Assembly: GCF_900107375.1 (NCBI RefSeq) | Contig: NZ_FNPT01000004.1 | Coordinates: 1-64,000, forward strand | Length of the DNA: 64,000 nucleotides | DNA from: Lysobacter sp. yr284 | Lineage (GTDB): Bacteria; Pseudomonadota; Gammaproteobacteria; Xanthomonadales; Xanthomonadaceae | Reading direction: 5' to 3' | Part shown: piece by piece, positions 1-8,792 of the stretch | Layout: the number at the start of each line of letters is the position of its first letter | Position numbering within the stretch: the stretch's first letter is position 1 | Position numbers and translations under genes: made by a program | The notes under the pieces: generated by a model | Databases searched by the model: none | What the model was told of the DNA's origin: nothing | Seen by the model: the letters and a program-made list of their open reading frames with translations, nothing else

Positions 1-82
1 GCGACCGCGAAAACGCAACTACGACGAAACTGTCGCAGTCGCCGTTGTGGCGCGGTCGCGGCTTGCGCCGCTCCTACAGGGG
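1..82. repeat. Palindromic repeat family B, copy at left edge
   Basis: The core GTCGCGGCTTGCGCCGCTCC lies at about 55-74 and continues with TACAGG. Bases 1-20 match the outer flank seen after the inverted partner copy in other pairs, for example at 40292-40310, so the first half of this pair is probably cut by the window edge. The same element recurs at 28595, 38336, 40223, 43521, 57127 and 60911. Confidence 0.8.
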
Positions 83-164
83 GCGTGCCGCGGTGGGTTC
101 GGCCTTTGGGTGTTCTTACGTGCGATCACAAGCGAACATCAAGGGCTTCCGTCCGCAAGCGGCC

Positions 165-360
165 GGGTCACTTTCTTTGTCCAAAGCCACAAAGAAAGTA
201 ACCAAAGAAAAGGCATTGCTGTTTCGAATCAAGAGCCACTAGGTCCAGCACCGGGCGCGGGGCCGCGCCATAAGGGGCATCCTGCCCCATGGCGCGCGTG
301 CGCATCCATGCGCACGCCCTGCGGGGCTGCGAAACTTTGGCCTCGGGTGGAGATGCGTCA
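165..360. repeat. Composite intergenic element with a CTTTCTTTG palindrome
   Basis: CTTTCTTTG (171-179) and CAAAGAAAG (190-198) form an inverted repeat, followed by a second CAAAGAAAA copy near 203-211. Further on, GGGGCATCCTGCCCC and GCGTGCGCATCCATGCGCACGC are self-complementary. The block is AT-richer at its left end than the genes around it. I recall similar CTTTCTTTG blocks in Xanthomonadaceae intergenic DNA, but its role is unknown. No gene is supported anywhere in 1-480. Confidence 0.5.
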
Positions 361-480
361 AAGCGAACAGCCACAGCCACAGCCACAACAGCAACAGCAG
401 CAAGATCTATGGTTGCGCCAACATCTACGGCTACGGGCGCCGCGCCCGCACCCGCTGAAGCGGCTTCCGATCGCGCGGTA

Positions 481-1326
481 TCACCACCGACGCGACGGCG
501 GGTCGGCGACGAAGCCTTCGGGGAAGGCGCGCGGGGTGTCGGGGCGGTAGCTGCGGTCGGGATAGCGCGGCACCACGCCGCGCGCGACCAGGGCGGCGTA
601 GTCGTCGTAGCGCAGTTCCAGCACCTGGGCCGGCGAACGCGTGGCGCGGACGAATTCGGTCTGCGACACCGGCGACCATTCGCGCGCGCCATGGCCGGTG
701 CCGATGGTCTGCGCCTGCGCCGCGGTGTCGGCGACGGATTCGCGCGAGCGCTCGGCCGCGGGGGCGGCAGGGGCCGCGTTGCCGGCGGCGCGGCCTTCGG
801 CCTTGGCCGCGCCGTTCTGGGTGCGGGCGTAGGGCGGGTACGGATAGGGCGACGGGGTCGGGTAGACCGGACGGTAGCGCTGGCGCTCCTGGAACACCGC
901 CGCGCCGATCACGCCGACGTTGTCGGGCCGGCCGGTGCGCGCGGCGTAGCTGTCGCCCAGGTCGGTGAAGACGAACTGGGCGACGTCGTCGAGCGACTTG
1001 CGCCAGCCGTTGATCTCGGTCGACTGCCACGCATCGAGCACGTAGCCCGATTGCGACGGGCTGGCGGTCTGGCCGCTGACCGCGTTGACCCCGTCCACCG
1101 ACAGCACCACCAGCACGCGGTCGCCGGTGTTGTTGGTGAGGCGGACCGAATAGCGGTGGCCGGGCGTGCCGGCGATCCACTGCTGGCCGCGCCAGGACCA
1201 GTTCGGCAGCCAGTCGCCGTTGTCGCGGTCGATCACCGCCACGTCGACCAAGGGCCGGGCCTGGACCGGGGTGCAGGCGCCGGCGGTCAGCGCGGCGGCG
1301 GCGAGCAGGGCGAATGAGCGGAACAT
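481..1326 (-). CDS. Secreted hypothetical protein
   Basis: A 281-residue protein not assigned to a family. The N-terminus (MFRSFALLAAAALTAGAC) is a signal peptide; Cys18 could be a lipoprotein cysteine, but residue -3 is not the usual Leu, so ordinary cleavage after VQA (about residue 23) is also possible. Residues about 25-150 look globular. Residues about 155-200 are a low-complexity linker rich in Pro, Tyr and Ala. A second conserved-looking block occupies about 215-281. It is transcribed alone, toward the repeat-rich left edge. An antisense frame (289-1317, plus) is judged a high-GC shadow. An envelope or periplasmic location is inferred; function is unknown. Confidence 0.7.
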   Translation of the reverse strand: MFRSFALLAAAALTAGACTPVQARPLVDVAVIDRDNGDWLPNWSWRGQQWIAGTPGHRYSVRLTNNTGDRVLVVLSVDGVNAVSGQTASPSQSGYVLDAWQSTEINGWRKSLDDVAQFVFTDLGDSYAARTGRPDNVGVIGAAVFQERQRYRPVYPTPSPYPYPPYARTQNGAAKAEGRAAGNAAPAAPAAERSRESVADTAAQAQTIGTGHGAREWSPVSQTEFVRATRSPAQVLELRYDDYAALVARGVVPRYPDRSYRPDTPRAFPEGFVADPPSRRW

Positions 1327-1549
1327 GGCGGATCTCCTGTGGGGCCGCGCGCGGCGCGGCGGGGCCGGGGTCGCAGGCTGCTAACGCGGGGCCGGCGCGG
1401 GCGGGGTTAGGCCGCGTCGCCGCGGAGCCGCGTCCGCAGTCGCCGTTGCCGGCGGTTTAGCCAGACGCGCCGCCGCGCCGGCCACGCTCGCCCGTCGCCC
1501 GCCCGCGCCGATCCGCGCCGGCGTACGCACCGCGCGCGACGCGAGCCGC

Positions 1550-1555
1550 TACACT
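1550..1555 (+). promoter_or_regulatory. Probable -10 box of trpS
   Basis: TACACT lies 30 bases before the trpS ATG, inside otherwise very GC-rich DNA. No convincing -35 box is visible 16-18 bases upstream. TACACT or TACAGT boxes recur in this window before the trp leaders and the fumarylacetoacetase-family gene. Confidence 0.4.
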
Positions 1556-1585
1556 GGCCTGTCAGGCTCCATCGCAGATTTCCCC

Positions 1586-2938
1586 ATGACCCAGACCCGC
1601 GTCCTCACCGGCATCACCACCTCCGGCACTCCCCACCTGGGCAACTACGTCGGCGCGATCCGCCCGGCCGTGGCCGCCAGCCTCGAACCGGGGGTGGAGA
1701 GCTTCTACTTCCTGGCCGACCTGCATGCGCTGATCAAGGTGCAAAAGCCCGAGCGCGTGCAGCGTTCGACCCTGGAGATCGCCGCGACCTGGCTGGCCTG
1801 CGGGCTGGAGCCGGACAAGGTGTGGTTCTACCGGCAGAGCGAAATCGTCGAGATTCCCGAGCTGGCCTGGTTCCTGACCTGCGTCGCCGGCAAGGGCATC
1901 CTCAACCGCGCCCACGCCTACAAGGCCGCGGTCGACAAGAACCGGCTGGAAGGCGAGGACGACGATGCGGCGATCACCGCCGGATTGTTCATGTACCCGG
2001 TGCTGATGGCCGCCGACATCCTGGTGTTCAACGCGCACAAGGTGCCGGTGGGGCGCGACCAGATCCAGCACATCGAGATGGCGCGCGACTTCGGCCAGCG
2101 CTTCAACCATCTGTACGGCGAGCATTTCGTCCTGCCCGAGGCGTTGATCGAGGAAAGCGTGGCGACGCTGCCCGGCCTGGACGGGCGCAAGATGAGCAAG
2201 AGCTACGACAACACCATCCCGCTGTTCGCGCCGCGCGAGGAGTTGAAGAAGCTGATCTACTCGATCGTCACCGATTCGCGCGCGCCGGGCGAGCCCAAGC
2301 AGACCGAGGGCTCGGCACTGTTCCAGATCTACCAGGCCTTCGCCAGCGAGGAAGAAACCGAGGCGATGCGCCGCGCCTTCGCCGAGGGCATCGCCTGGGG
2401 CGAGGCCAAGCAGGCGCTGTTCGAGCGCATCGATGCGGAGATCGCGCCGCTGCGCGAGAAGTACGAGGCGCTGATGGCGCGGCCGCAGGACATCGAGGCC
2501 TTGCTGATCGACGGCGCGCAGCGGGTGCGCGAGCGCTACGGCAAGGCCAACATGAAGCGGCTGCGCGAAGCGGTCGGGCTGCGCGACCTGTCCAACGCCG
2601 GCGGGCTGTCGCTGGCGGAGGAAACCAAGGCCGCGGCGGTCGCGGCGTTCAAGCAGTACCGCGAGGCCGACGGCCAGTTCTACTTCAAGCTCGCCGCCGG
2701 CGACGAGGTATTGCTGCAGAGCCGCGGTTTCGCCGCGCCCAAGGACATCGGCCAGTTGATCGGCCGGGCCAAGAGCGAGGGCTCGGACGCGCTGTTGGAC
2801 GTGTTGCTGGCGGCGAGCGAGCCGGTCGACGCCGCCGCGCGCGCGCGCGTGGCGCAGGCGCTGCAGGCGATCCGCGACGCCGAGGACGCCGCGCGCCAGG
2901 CCAAGGCCGCCGCCGCGCAGGAGCGCGCCGCTTCGTGA
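1586..2938 (+). CDS. trpS: Tryptophanyl-tRNA synthetase
   Basis: Cytoplasmic class I synthetase that activates tryptophan with ATP and charges tRNA-Trp. The HIGH-type signature is TSGTPHLGN (residues 12-20) and the second class I motif is KMSKS (202-206), both intact. At 450 residues it is about 100 longer than the E. coli enzyme (334). The extra material follows residue about 340 and ends in an Ala/Arg-rich helix (about 410-450); I believe xanthomonads commonly have such an extended form. The ATG at 1586 follows a -10-like TACACT at 1550. The stop overlaps the GTG of the next gene by 4 bases, so the two are probably translationally coupled. Confidence 0.96.
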   Translation: MTQTRVLTGITTSGTPHLGNYVGAIRPAVAASLEPGVESFYFLADLHALIKVQKPERVQRSTLEIAATWLACGLEPDKVWFYRQSEIVEIPELAWFLTCVAGKGILNRAHAYKAAVDKNRLEGEDDDAAITAGLFMYPVLMAADILVFNAHKVPVGRDQIQHIEMARDFGQRFNHLYGEHFVLPEALIEESVATLPGLDGRKMSKSYDNTIPLFAPREELKKLIYSIVTDSRAPGEPKQTEGSALFQIYQAFASEEETEAMRRAFAEGIAWGEAKQALFERIDAEIAPLREKYEALMARPQDIEALLIDGAQRVRERYGKANMKRLREAVGLRDLSNAGGLSLAEETKAAAVAAFKQYREADGQFYFKLAAGDEVLLQSRGFAAPKDIGQLIGRAKSEGSDALLDVLLAASEPVDAAARARVAQALQAIRDAEDAARQAKAAAAQERAAS

Positions 2939-3258
2939 GCCGCTTCGTCGAGCTCAACCTGGCGTTGATCCTGTTCCTGCCGTGGTTCGCGATCCTCGGC
3001 GCGCTGTTCTGGCTGTACCCGCGGCGGCCGCGCAATCCCGCGCGCCAGTTGTTCGACGCGGTGTCGCTGGCGGTGTCGGTGTGCGCGTTCGTGCTGACGG
3101 TGCATTGGGCGCACCTGCACGCCGGGCGCGAATACGGGGCGATGTGGCCGCAGATCCTGGCCACCTCGCTGGGCTACGGCGTGTTCCTGGCGGTGCTGAC
3201 GGTGGCGTTCGCGCTGCGCTGGCGCTGGTTGCGCGGGGTCAAGGACTATCGCGAGTGA
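2935..3258 (+). CDS. Small integral membrane protein
   Basis: A 107-residue protein starting at the GTG that overlaps the trpS stop in the GTGA arrangement. It has three hydrophobic segments (about residues 7-26, 42-60 and 76-95) joined by short Arg/His-rich loops, and ends in a charged tail (VKDYRE). No catalytic motif or family is recognised. The overlap indicates co-transcription with trpS, but nothing else ties it to tRNA charging. It ends just before a palindromic repeat. Confidence 0.75.
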   Translation: MSRFVELNLALILFLPWFAILGALFWLYPRRPRNPARQLFDAVSLAVSVCAFVLTVHWAHLHAGREYGAMWPQILATSLGYGVFLAVLTVAFALRWRWLRGVKDYRE

Positions 3259-3283
3259 GCGATCGGGTTGGGCGGCGAGATCC

Positions 3284-3411
3284 TCTGTGGGAGGCCTTCT
3301 GTGGCAGGGCATCTGTGAGAGGGCCTTCAGGCCCGATGCTTTTCGATCCGACGCGGTGAAGCCGCAGGCAATCTGAGCCGAAATCGTCGGGACTGAAGTC
3401 CCTCCCACACC
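3284..3411. repeat. Palindromic repeat family A, degenerate pair
   Basis: A left arm with stuttered copies of TGTGGGAGGGCCTTCAGGCC and the following GATGCTTTT faces an inverted right arm ending CTGAAGTCCCTCCCACA. Together they would fold into a long hairpin after the trpS unit. The same family recurs at 8693, 26482, 32556, 33421, 36837, 50158, 54658, 58388 and 63733. Confidence 0.8.
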
Positions 3412-3509
3412 AACAACCGTTGCCGGCCCGCATATTCCGACCAAAGCCGCATCGCCGCGCGGGTGCGCGCCGGCCTAGACTGGGGGCCGGTCACCGCCCC
3501 GCCATCGCC

Positions 3510-4457
3510 ATGAGCGCAGCCACCGCTTCCGTCACCGAACACGGCGTCGTCACCGTCGATACCGGCTTCCAGCGGCCGCTGTTCGATGCGGCCTATTTGG
3601 TGGTCGAGAACGGCCGCGCGGCCTTCATCGACTGCGGCACCCAGCATTCGATCCCGGCCCTGCTCGCCGCGCTCGACGCGCAAGGGCTGGGGCCGGACGA
3701 CGTCGATTGGCTGATCCTCACCCACGTCCATCTCGATCACGCCGGCGGCGCCGGCGCGTTGATGCGGCGCTTGCCGAACGCGCGTCTGGCGGTGCATCCG
3801 CGCGGCGCTGCGCACATGATCGATCCGGCGCGCTTGGTCGCCGGCGCCACCGCGGTGTACGGCGAACAGGAGATGGCGCGCAGCTACGGCGAGATCGTGC
3901 CGGTGCCGGCGCAGCGGGTGGTGGTGGCCGGCGACGGCCACGTCGTCGACCTGGCCGGCCGCGCGCTACTGTGCGTGGACACGCCCGGGCATGCCCGCCA
4001 CCACCTGTGCGTGTGGGACGCGCGCAGCCGCGGCTGGTTCACCGGCGACACCTTCGGCTTGTCGTACCGCGAATTCGATTCGCCGCGCGGGCCTTTCATC
4101 CTGCCGACCAGCTCGCCGGTGCAGTTCGAGCCCGAGGCGCTGAAGCAGTCGATCCGCACGCTGCTGGCGCGCGATCCGGCGTCGATGTACCTCACCCACT
4201 ACGGCCGGGTCGGCGATGCGCAGCGGCTCGGCGCCCAGCTGATCGAGCAGCTCGACGACATGGTGCGGATGGCGCGCGCCGCGCAGGCCGGCGGCGAGGG
4301 CGTGCACGCGCGCTTGACCGCGGCGCTGGCCGATTACTACGCGGCGCGGGCCCAGGCGCACGGCAGCGCGTTGAGCGATGCGCAGGTGCGCTCCGCGCTG
4401 GCGATCGACGTAGAACTCAATGCGCAGGGGCTGGAAGTGTGGATGGCGCGCGGGTAG
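3510..4457 (+). CDS. MBL-fold metallohydrolase
   Basis: A 315-residue metallo-beta-lactamase-fold protein. The zinc motif HVHLDHAG is at about residues 72-79, a further ligand region (DTPGHARHH) near 155-163, an Asp in FTGDTFG near 179 and a late His in LTHYGR near 230. Together these give the full set of metal ligands for a binuclear hydrolase. The C-terminal 80 residues are helical and Ala-rich. The ATG at 3510 is chosen because it begins the conserved fold and follows a possible -10 box (TAGACT, 3476-3481). The substrate cannot be told from sequence; glyoxalase II-like or lactonase-like activities are possible. It stands alone. Confidence 0.85.
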   Translation: MSAATASVTEHGVVTVDTGFQRPLFDAAYLVVENGRAAFIDCGTQHSIPALLAALDAQGLGPDDVDWLILTHVHLDHAGGAGALMRRLPNARLAVHPRGAAHMIDPARLVAGATAVYGEQEMARSYGEIVPVPAQRVVVAGDGHVVDLAGRALLCVDTPGHARHHLCVWDARSRGWFTGDTFGLSYREFDSPRGPFILPTSSPVQFEPEALKQSIRTLLARDPASMYLTHYGRVGDAQRLGAQLIEQLDDMVRMARAAQAGGEGVHARLTAALADYYAARAQAHGSALSDAQVRSALAIDVELNAQGLEVWMARG

Positions 4458-4718
4458 GGCGAGGATGGCGATAGCGGGAAAGATCGCGGCGGTGGCCGGA
4501 ACGACGGATGGGCGTATGCCGCAGGGAGAGGCCAGGCGGCCGCCGAAGCGGGGCCGCTGGAACCAGCGCATGCCCGGCAGGGTAGGGGCCGCGACGGGGC
4601 TGCCCGGCTGGCGGCTGAACTGGGGAGGCCCGCGTCGCCGCAGCCCGGTTGCCGTCACGATCGCTGAATCGCCGCGGCAGTAGCCTGAACCGGCCCGAGC
4701 CGAGACGCCCCCGCGACC

Positions 4719-5837
4719 GTGTCCCGTCCCCGCCCGCTGCATGTGGTGCCCGAACCGCCGCCGCCCACGCCGGCCGACGAGAGCGCGCGTCTGCTCGCGC
4801 TGGACGCCTACGGCTTGCTCGACAGCGTCGCCGAGAGCGCCTACGACGACATCGTCCGCCTCGCCGCGACCCTGTGCGACACGCCGGGCGCGGCATTGGC
4901 GCTGCTCGACCGCGAGCGGGTCTGGTTCAAGGCGCGCATCGGCGTGGCGCCGAGCGAGCTGCCGCGCTCGCATTCGATCTGCTCGGAACTGATCTGGCAA
5001 TCGCAGCCCGGACGGCTGCTGACGATCGACGACGTCGCCGGCGATCCGCGCTTCGCCCCGCTCGGGCTGGGCCTGGAGGACGGCCGCGCGTTGCGCTTCT
5101 ATGCCGGCGCGCCGTTGTGGACGCCCGACGGCCATCCGCTGGGGACGGTGTGCGTGCTCGACGCGGTGCCGCGACGCCTGCGCCCGGCCCAAGCCGAGGG
5201 CCTGGCGGCGCTGGGGCGGCAGACCCAGCATTTGTTCGAACTGCGCCGCTACGCGCTGGAACAGCGCCGCCTGCTGTCCGAGCGCGAGGCCTTCGCCCAG
5301 CAGATGGAAAGCGCCCAGGCCGACCTGCAACGGCGCAACGAACAACTGCAGCACAGCGCCAGCCACGACGCGCTGACCGGCCTGCTCAACCGCAGCGCGC
5401 TGGCGCAGCTGCAGGGCAGCCCGGACACCGTGCACCGGCTCGGCCGCGCGGCCTACACGCTGATGCTGATCGACGTGGATCACTTCAAGCAGGTCAACGA
5501 CCGCCACGGTCACCTGCTCGGCGACCGCGCGCTGCGCGCCGTGGCCGACGCGGTGGCCGCCTCGATCCGCGACGACGACGTCGCCATCCGCTATGGCGGC
5601 GAGGAATTCCTGGTGGTGCTGCCGGGCACGCGGCTGGCCGATGCGGCCGAGGTCGGCGAGCGCATCCGCCGGCGGGTGGCGCGCTCGTCGCTGCCGTTCG
5701 CGCTGACCGTGTCGATCGGCATGGCCGCCGGCGAGCCGGGCCGCGACGCGCCCGACCAGGTGTTCGACCGCGCCGACCAGGCGCTGTACCGGGCCAAGGC
5801 CGGCGGCCGCGACCGCCTGGTCGCCGACGAGGGCTGA
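4719..5837 (+). CDS. GAF-domain diguanylate cyclase
   Basis: A 372-residue cytoplasmic protein predicted to make cyclic di-GMP from two GTP. Residues about 25-170 are a GAF sensor domain, followed by a short helical linker (about 175-210) and a GGDEF domain. The active-site signature reads GGEEF (293-297), an accepted variant. The RxxD inhibitory site is present as RDDD (284-287), five residues upstream, so product inhibition is expected. There is no membrane segment. The start is GTG at 4719. The 261 bases upstream contain no supported gene. Confidence 0.9.
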   Translation: MSRPRPLHVVPEPPPPTPADESARLLALDAYGLLDSVAESAYDDIVRLAATLCDTPGAALALLDRERVWFKARIGVAPSELPRSHSICSELIWQSQPGRLLTIDDVAGDPRFAPLGLGLEDGRALRFYAGAPLWTPDGHPLGTVCVLDAVPRRLRPAQAEGLAALGRQTQHLFELRRYALEQRRLLSEREAFAQQMESAQADLQRRNEQLQHSASHDALTGLLNRSALAQLQGSPDTVHRLGRAAYTLMLIDVDHFKQVNDRHGHLLGDRALRAVADAVAASIRDDDVAIRYGGEEFLVVLPGTRLADAAEVGERIRRRVARSSLPFALTVSIGMAAGEPGRDAPDQVFDRADQALYRAKAGGRDRLVADEG

Positions 5838-5919
5838 GCGGCCGGTCGCGGCGACGCAATGTTGACGCAATGCCGATGCGGACAATCGAGGCCAAGACTT
5901 GGATCGGAGCGTTGCCCGC

Positions 5920-6552
5920 ATGAGCCAGCCGCTGTCTCCCGCCGCCCGCGCCGCCGCCGTTCCGGCGCGCGGCGACTACTGGTCGTTCCTGCGCTCGTGG
6001 TCGCGCGCGCCCGGCCGGGTCGGCGCGATCGCCCCGTCCGGCGCCGCGCTGGCGCGGCTGATCACCGCGCAGATCGACGCCGATACCGGCCCGGTGCTGG
6101 AACTGGGCCCCGGCACCGGCGTGTTCACCCGCGCCCTGCTCGAACGCGGGGTGGCCGAGCGCGACCTGACCCTGGTCGAGTACGGCCCCGAGTTCGCCCA
6201 GATGCTGAGCGAACGCTTCCCGCAGGCGCGGGTGCTGTGCGCCGACGCGCGCCGGCTGCGCCGCACGCCGCTGTTCGGCGCGGCCGGCGCCGGCGCGGTG
6301 GTCAGCGGCCTGCCGCTGCGCAACCTGCCGCCGCGCCAGCGCCTGGCGGTGTTGCTGGGCGCGTTCGCGCAACTCGGCGAGGACGGCGCCTACTACCAGT
6401 TCACCTACGGCTTGAGCTTCCCGCTGCCGCGCGCGTGGCTGGAGCGCTACGGCTTCAAGGTGCAGCGGCTCGGCGCGGCGCGGCTGAACCTGCCGCCGGC
6501 CTCGGTGTACCGGGTCACCCGCCGCCGCGACTGGCGCCTGATGGGCGTGTGA
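5920..6552 (+). CDS. SAM-dependent methyltransferase, phospholipid N-methyltransferase-like
   Basis: A 210-residue Rossmann-fold methyltransferase. Motif I, the SAM-binding loop, is LELGPGTGVFTRALL at about residues 50-64, followed by an acidic motif II (LVEYG). The early FLRSWSRAPGRVGAIAPSG stretch resembles PmtA and rRNA adenine dimethylase-like enzymes acting on phosphatidylethanolamine. Substrate assignment is tentative. The ATG at 5920 is preferred over the in-frame TTG at 5899 because the conserved part begins there. It lies 62 bases before the response regulator, in the same direction. Confidence 0.8.
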   Translation: MSQPLSPAARAAAVPARGDYWSFLRSWSRAPGRVGAIAPSGAALARLITAQIDADTGPVLELGPGTGVFTRALLERGVAERDLTLVEYGPEFAQMLSERFPQARVLCADARRLRRTPLFGAAGAGAVVSGLPLRNLPPRQRLAVLLGAFAQLGEDGAYYQFTYGLSFPLPRAWLERYGFKVQRLGAARLNLPPASVYRVTRRRDWRLMGV

Positions 6553-6613
6553 GCGCGGGCGAAGACACCGATGGCACGGTACGCGGCAGGCATCGGCGGG
6601 CGATGATCGGCGC

Positions 6614-7303
6614 ATGCGCATCCTGCTGATCGAAGACGAACCCGAACTGGCCGCGGCCCTGGTCGCCGCGCTCAAGCGCTACGGCATGGTTGCCGACCAC
6701 GCCGGCAGCCTGGCCGAAGGCGAGGCGGCGGCGGCGAGCCAGGCGCACGATGTGATCGTGCTCGACCGCGGCCTGCCCGACGGCGACGGGCTGGCGCTGA
6801 TCCCGCGCCTGCACGCGCGCGGGCTGGACACGCCGGTGATCGTGCTGACCGCGCGCGGCGATCTCGGCGACCGCGTGGTCGGGCTCGACGCCGGCGCCGA
6901 CGATTACCTGGTCAAGCCGTTCGCGGTGGAGGAACTGCTGGCGCGGCTGCGCGCGCTGCGCCGGCGGCCGCCGCGCGCGGAGACCGACAGCGTGCGCATC
7001 GGCAAGCTCGCCTTCGACCTGGACGCGCGCACCGGCGAGGTCGACGGCCGCGCGTTGGAACTGCCGCGGCGCGAACTGCTGCTGTTGGAGGCCTTGCTGC
7101 GCCGGCGCGGCCGCACCGTGCTGCGCGAGGTGATCGAGCAGGCGGTGTACGGCTACGACGACGAAATCCAGTCCAACACCCTCGACGCCCACGTCTCGCG
7201 CCTGCGCCGGCGCCTGGTCGAGGCCGGCGCCGGGGTCGAGATCCACGGCATCCGCGGGGTCGGCTATCTGCTGCGCGAAAGCGCGCTGCAGGAGGACGCG
7301 TGA
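6614..7303 (+). CDS. OmpR-family response regulator
   Basis: A 229-residue two-domain regulator. The receiver domain (1-115) has the acidic pocket Glu7-Asp8, the phospho-acceptor Asp51, Thr79 and Lys101. Residues about 130-225 form an OmpR/PhoB winged helix, with the VSRLRRRL recognition-helix region near 197-204. It overlaps the histidine kinase start by 4 bases (GTGA), so the pair is co-translated. QseB/PmrA-type regulators are the nearest in style. The regulon cannot be read from the sequence. Confidence 0.93.
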   Translation: MRILLIEDEPELAAALVAALKRYGMVADHAGSLAEGEAAAASQAHDVIVLDRGLPDGDGLALIPRLHARGLDTPVIVLTARGDLGDRVVGLDAGADDYLVKPFAVEELLARLRALRRRPPRAETDSVRIGKLAFDLDARTGEVDGRALELPRRELLLLEALLRRRGRTVLREVIEQAVYGYDDEIQSNTLDAHVSRLRRRLVEAGAGVEIHGIRGVGYLLRESALQEDA

Positions 7304-8676
7304 ACGCCGCCAGCTCGCTGCGCGGGCGCCTGCTGTGGCGCATGCTCGGCCTGCAATGCCTGCTGCTGACCGCGTTCGGCGTGCTGGTGGCGCTGAGCCT
7401 GCACGCGGCCAACCTCGCGGTGGACGAGGACAACGCGGTGGAAGTGCTGCAGAACGCGCTGCAGCGCGACGCCCACGGCCGCCTGAGCCTGCGCGACACC
7501 GCCGACCTGCGCGAACTGCGCGAGGAAATACCGCGGCTGTGGTACGTGATCCGCGACGAGGACGGGCGCGAGCTGCGCCATGGCCCGGTGCCGACCGAAT
7601 TCGCCGGCATCGGCGGCGCGCTCGACCGGGTCAGCCAGGCGCGGCTGGGCTATCTGTTCGGCGACGACCGCATCGCCGGCGCGCGGCTCAAGCGGGTCGA
7701 CGCCGGCTTCGGCCAGGTGCGGATCCTGACCACCGAGAAGGGCCGGGTGATGTCGTCCTCGCGGTTGATGTGGATGGCGCTGTCGCTGTTCGCGACCTTG
7801 ATCCTGCCGCTGCTGGCGGTGATGGCGCTGGTGACCGCGATCGCCACGCCGATAGTGGTGCGCTGGTCGCTGCGCAGCCTGGAACCGGTGATCGCGCAAG
7901 CGCGTGCGCTGGACGTGGAGCGGCGCGGCGCACGCCTGCCCGAGGCCGGCGTGCCCGACGAAGTGCGGCCGCTGGTCAGCGCGGTCAACGGCGCGCTGGC
8001 GCGCTACGACGACGGGTTCGAACGGCGCCGGCGCTTCCTCGCCGACGCCGCGCACGAGCTGCGCACGCCGATCGCGATCCTCAGCGCGCGCCTGGAATCG
8101 ATGCCGGCCTTGCCCGAACGCGAGCGCCTGCTGCAGGACGTGGCGCGCATGTCGGTGCTGGCCGAGCACCTGCTCGACCTGCAGCGCCTGGACCGGCCCG
8201 AGCCGCAACTGGAAGCGCTGGACCTGGGCGAGATCGGCCAGCGCGTCGCCGCCGACCTGGCGCCGTTGGCGATCGCCGCCGGCTACGAGCTGGCGTTCGA
8301 CGCCCTGGCCAGGCCGGTGCCGGTCAACGGCGACGCGCTGGCGCTGGAGCGGGTGCTGGTGAACCTGGTGCAGAACGCGATCGAATACGGCGGCAACCGC
8401 GGCACGGTGACGATCCGGGTGGCGATCGAAGGCAGCGACGGCGTGGTCGAGGTCTGCGACGAAGGCCCGGGCATTCCGCCGGCGCACCGCGAGCACGTGT
8501 TCGAGCGCTTCTTCCGCCTGCAGCCGCACGAGCGCGGCGCTGGGGTCGGCCTGAACCTGGTGCGCGACATCGTGCGCCTGCATCGCGGCGCGGTGGAGGC
8601 GACCGACGCGCAGGGCGGCGGCGCGTGCTTCCGGGTGGCGCTGCCGTTGGCGGCGAAGGCGCGCGGCGAATCCTGA
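7300..8676 (+). CDS. Sensor histidine kinase
   Basis: A 458-residue inner-membrane kinase partnered with the preceding regulator. Two transmembrane segments (about 12-35 and 157-182) flank a periplasmic sensor region of about 120 residues. A HAMP-like linker leads to the dimerisation helix with the phospho-accepting His252 in AAHELRTP. The ATP-binding domain follows, with N-box (NLVQNAIEYG), G1 (DEGPGIP) and G2 (GAGVGL). The GTG start at 7300 overlaps the regulator stop. The signal sensed is unknown. Confidence 0.93.
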   Translation: MNAASSLRGRLLWRMLGLQCLLLTAFGVLVALSLHAANLAVDEDNAVEVLQNALQRDAHGRLSLRDTADLRELREEIPRLWYVIRDEDGRELRHGPVPTEFAGIGGALDRVSQARLGYLFGDDRIAGARLKRVDAGFGQVRILTTEKGRVMSSSRLMWMALSLFATLILPLLAVMALVTAIATPIVVRWSLRSLEPVIAQARALDVERRGARLPEAGVPDEVRPLVSAVNGALARYDDGFERRRRFLADAAHELRTPIAILSARLESMPALPERERLLQDVARMSVLAEHLLDLQRLDRPEPQLEALDLGEIGQRVAADLAPLAIAAGYELAFDALARPVPVNGDALALERVLVNLVQNAIEYGGNRGTVTIRVAIEGSDGVVEVCDEGPGIPPAHREHVFERFFRLQPHERGAGVGLNLVRDIVRLHRGAVEATDAQGGGACFRVALPLAAKARGES

Positions 8677-8692
8677 GTTCGCAGCGTTGTGT

Positions 8693-8780
8693 TTGTGGGA
8701 GGGCGTTCAGGCCCGATGCTTTCTTTTTAGGTCGTCGCGCACTGCAACGAAGGCGTCGGGCCTGAAGGCCCTCCCACAAC
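8693..8780. repeat. Palindromic repeat family A, inverted pair
   Basis: GTGGGAGGGCGTTCAGGCCC at the left faces GGGCCTGAAGGCCCTCCCAC at the right, separated by about 45 bases. It fills the gap between convergent genes (kinase, plus; VOC protein, minus) and could form one long stem there. Confidence 0.85.
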
Positions 8781-8792
8781 GCAGGTCGCGGC

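Noticed and set aside
289-1317. Plus-strand open frame opposite the secreted hypothetical protein
   Set aside because: Low-complexity Arg/Gly/Val composition, no signal or domain; the minus-strand frame has a signal peptide and mixed composition.
1327-1585. T-box or attenuator upstream of trpS
   Set aside because: No T-box sequence, no Trp-rich leader frame and no terminator; only a -10-like box is visible, and T-boxes are not expected in this group.
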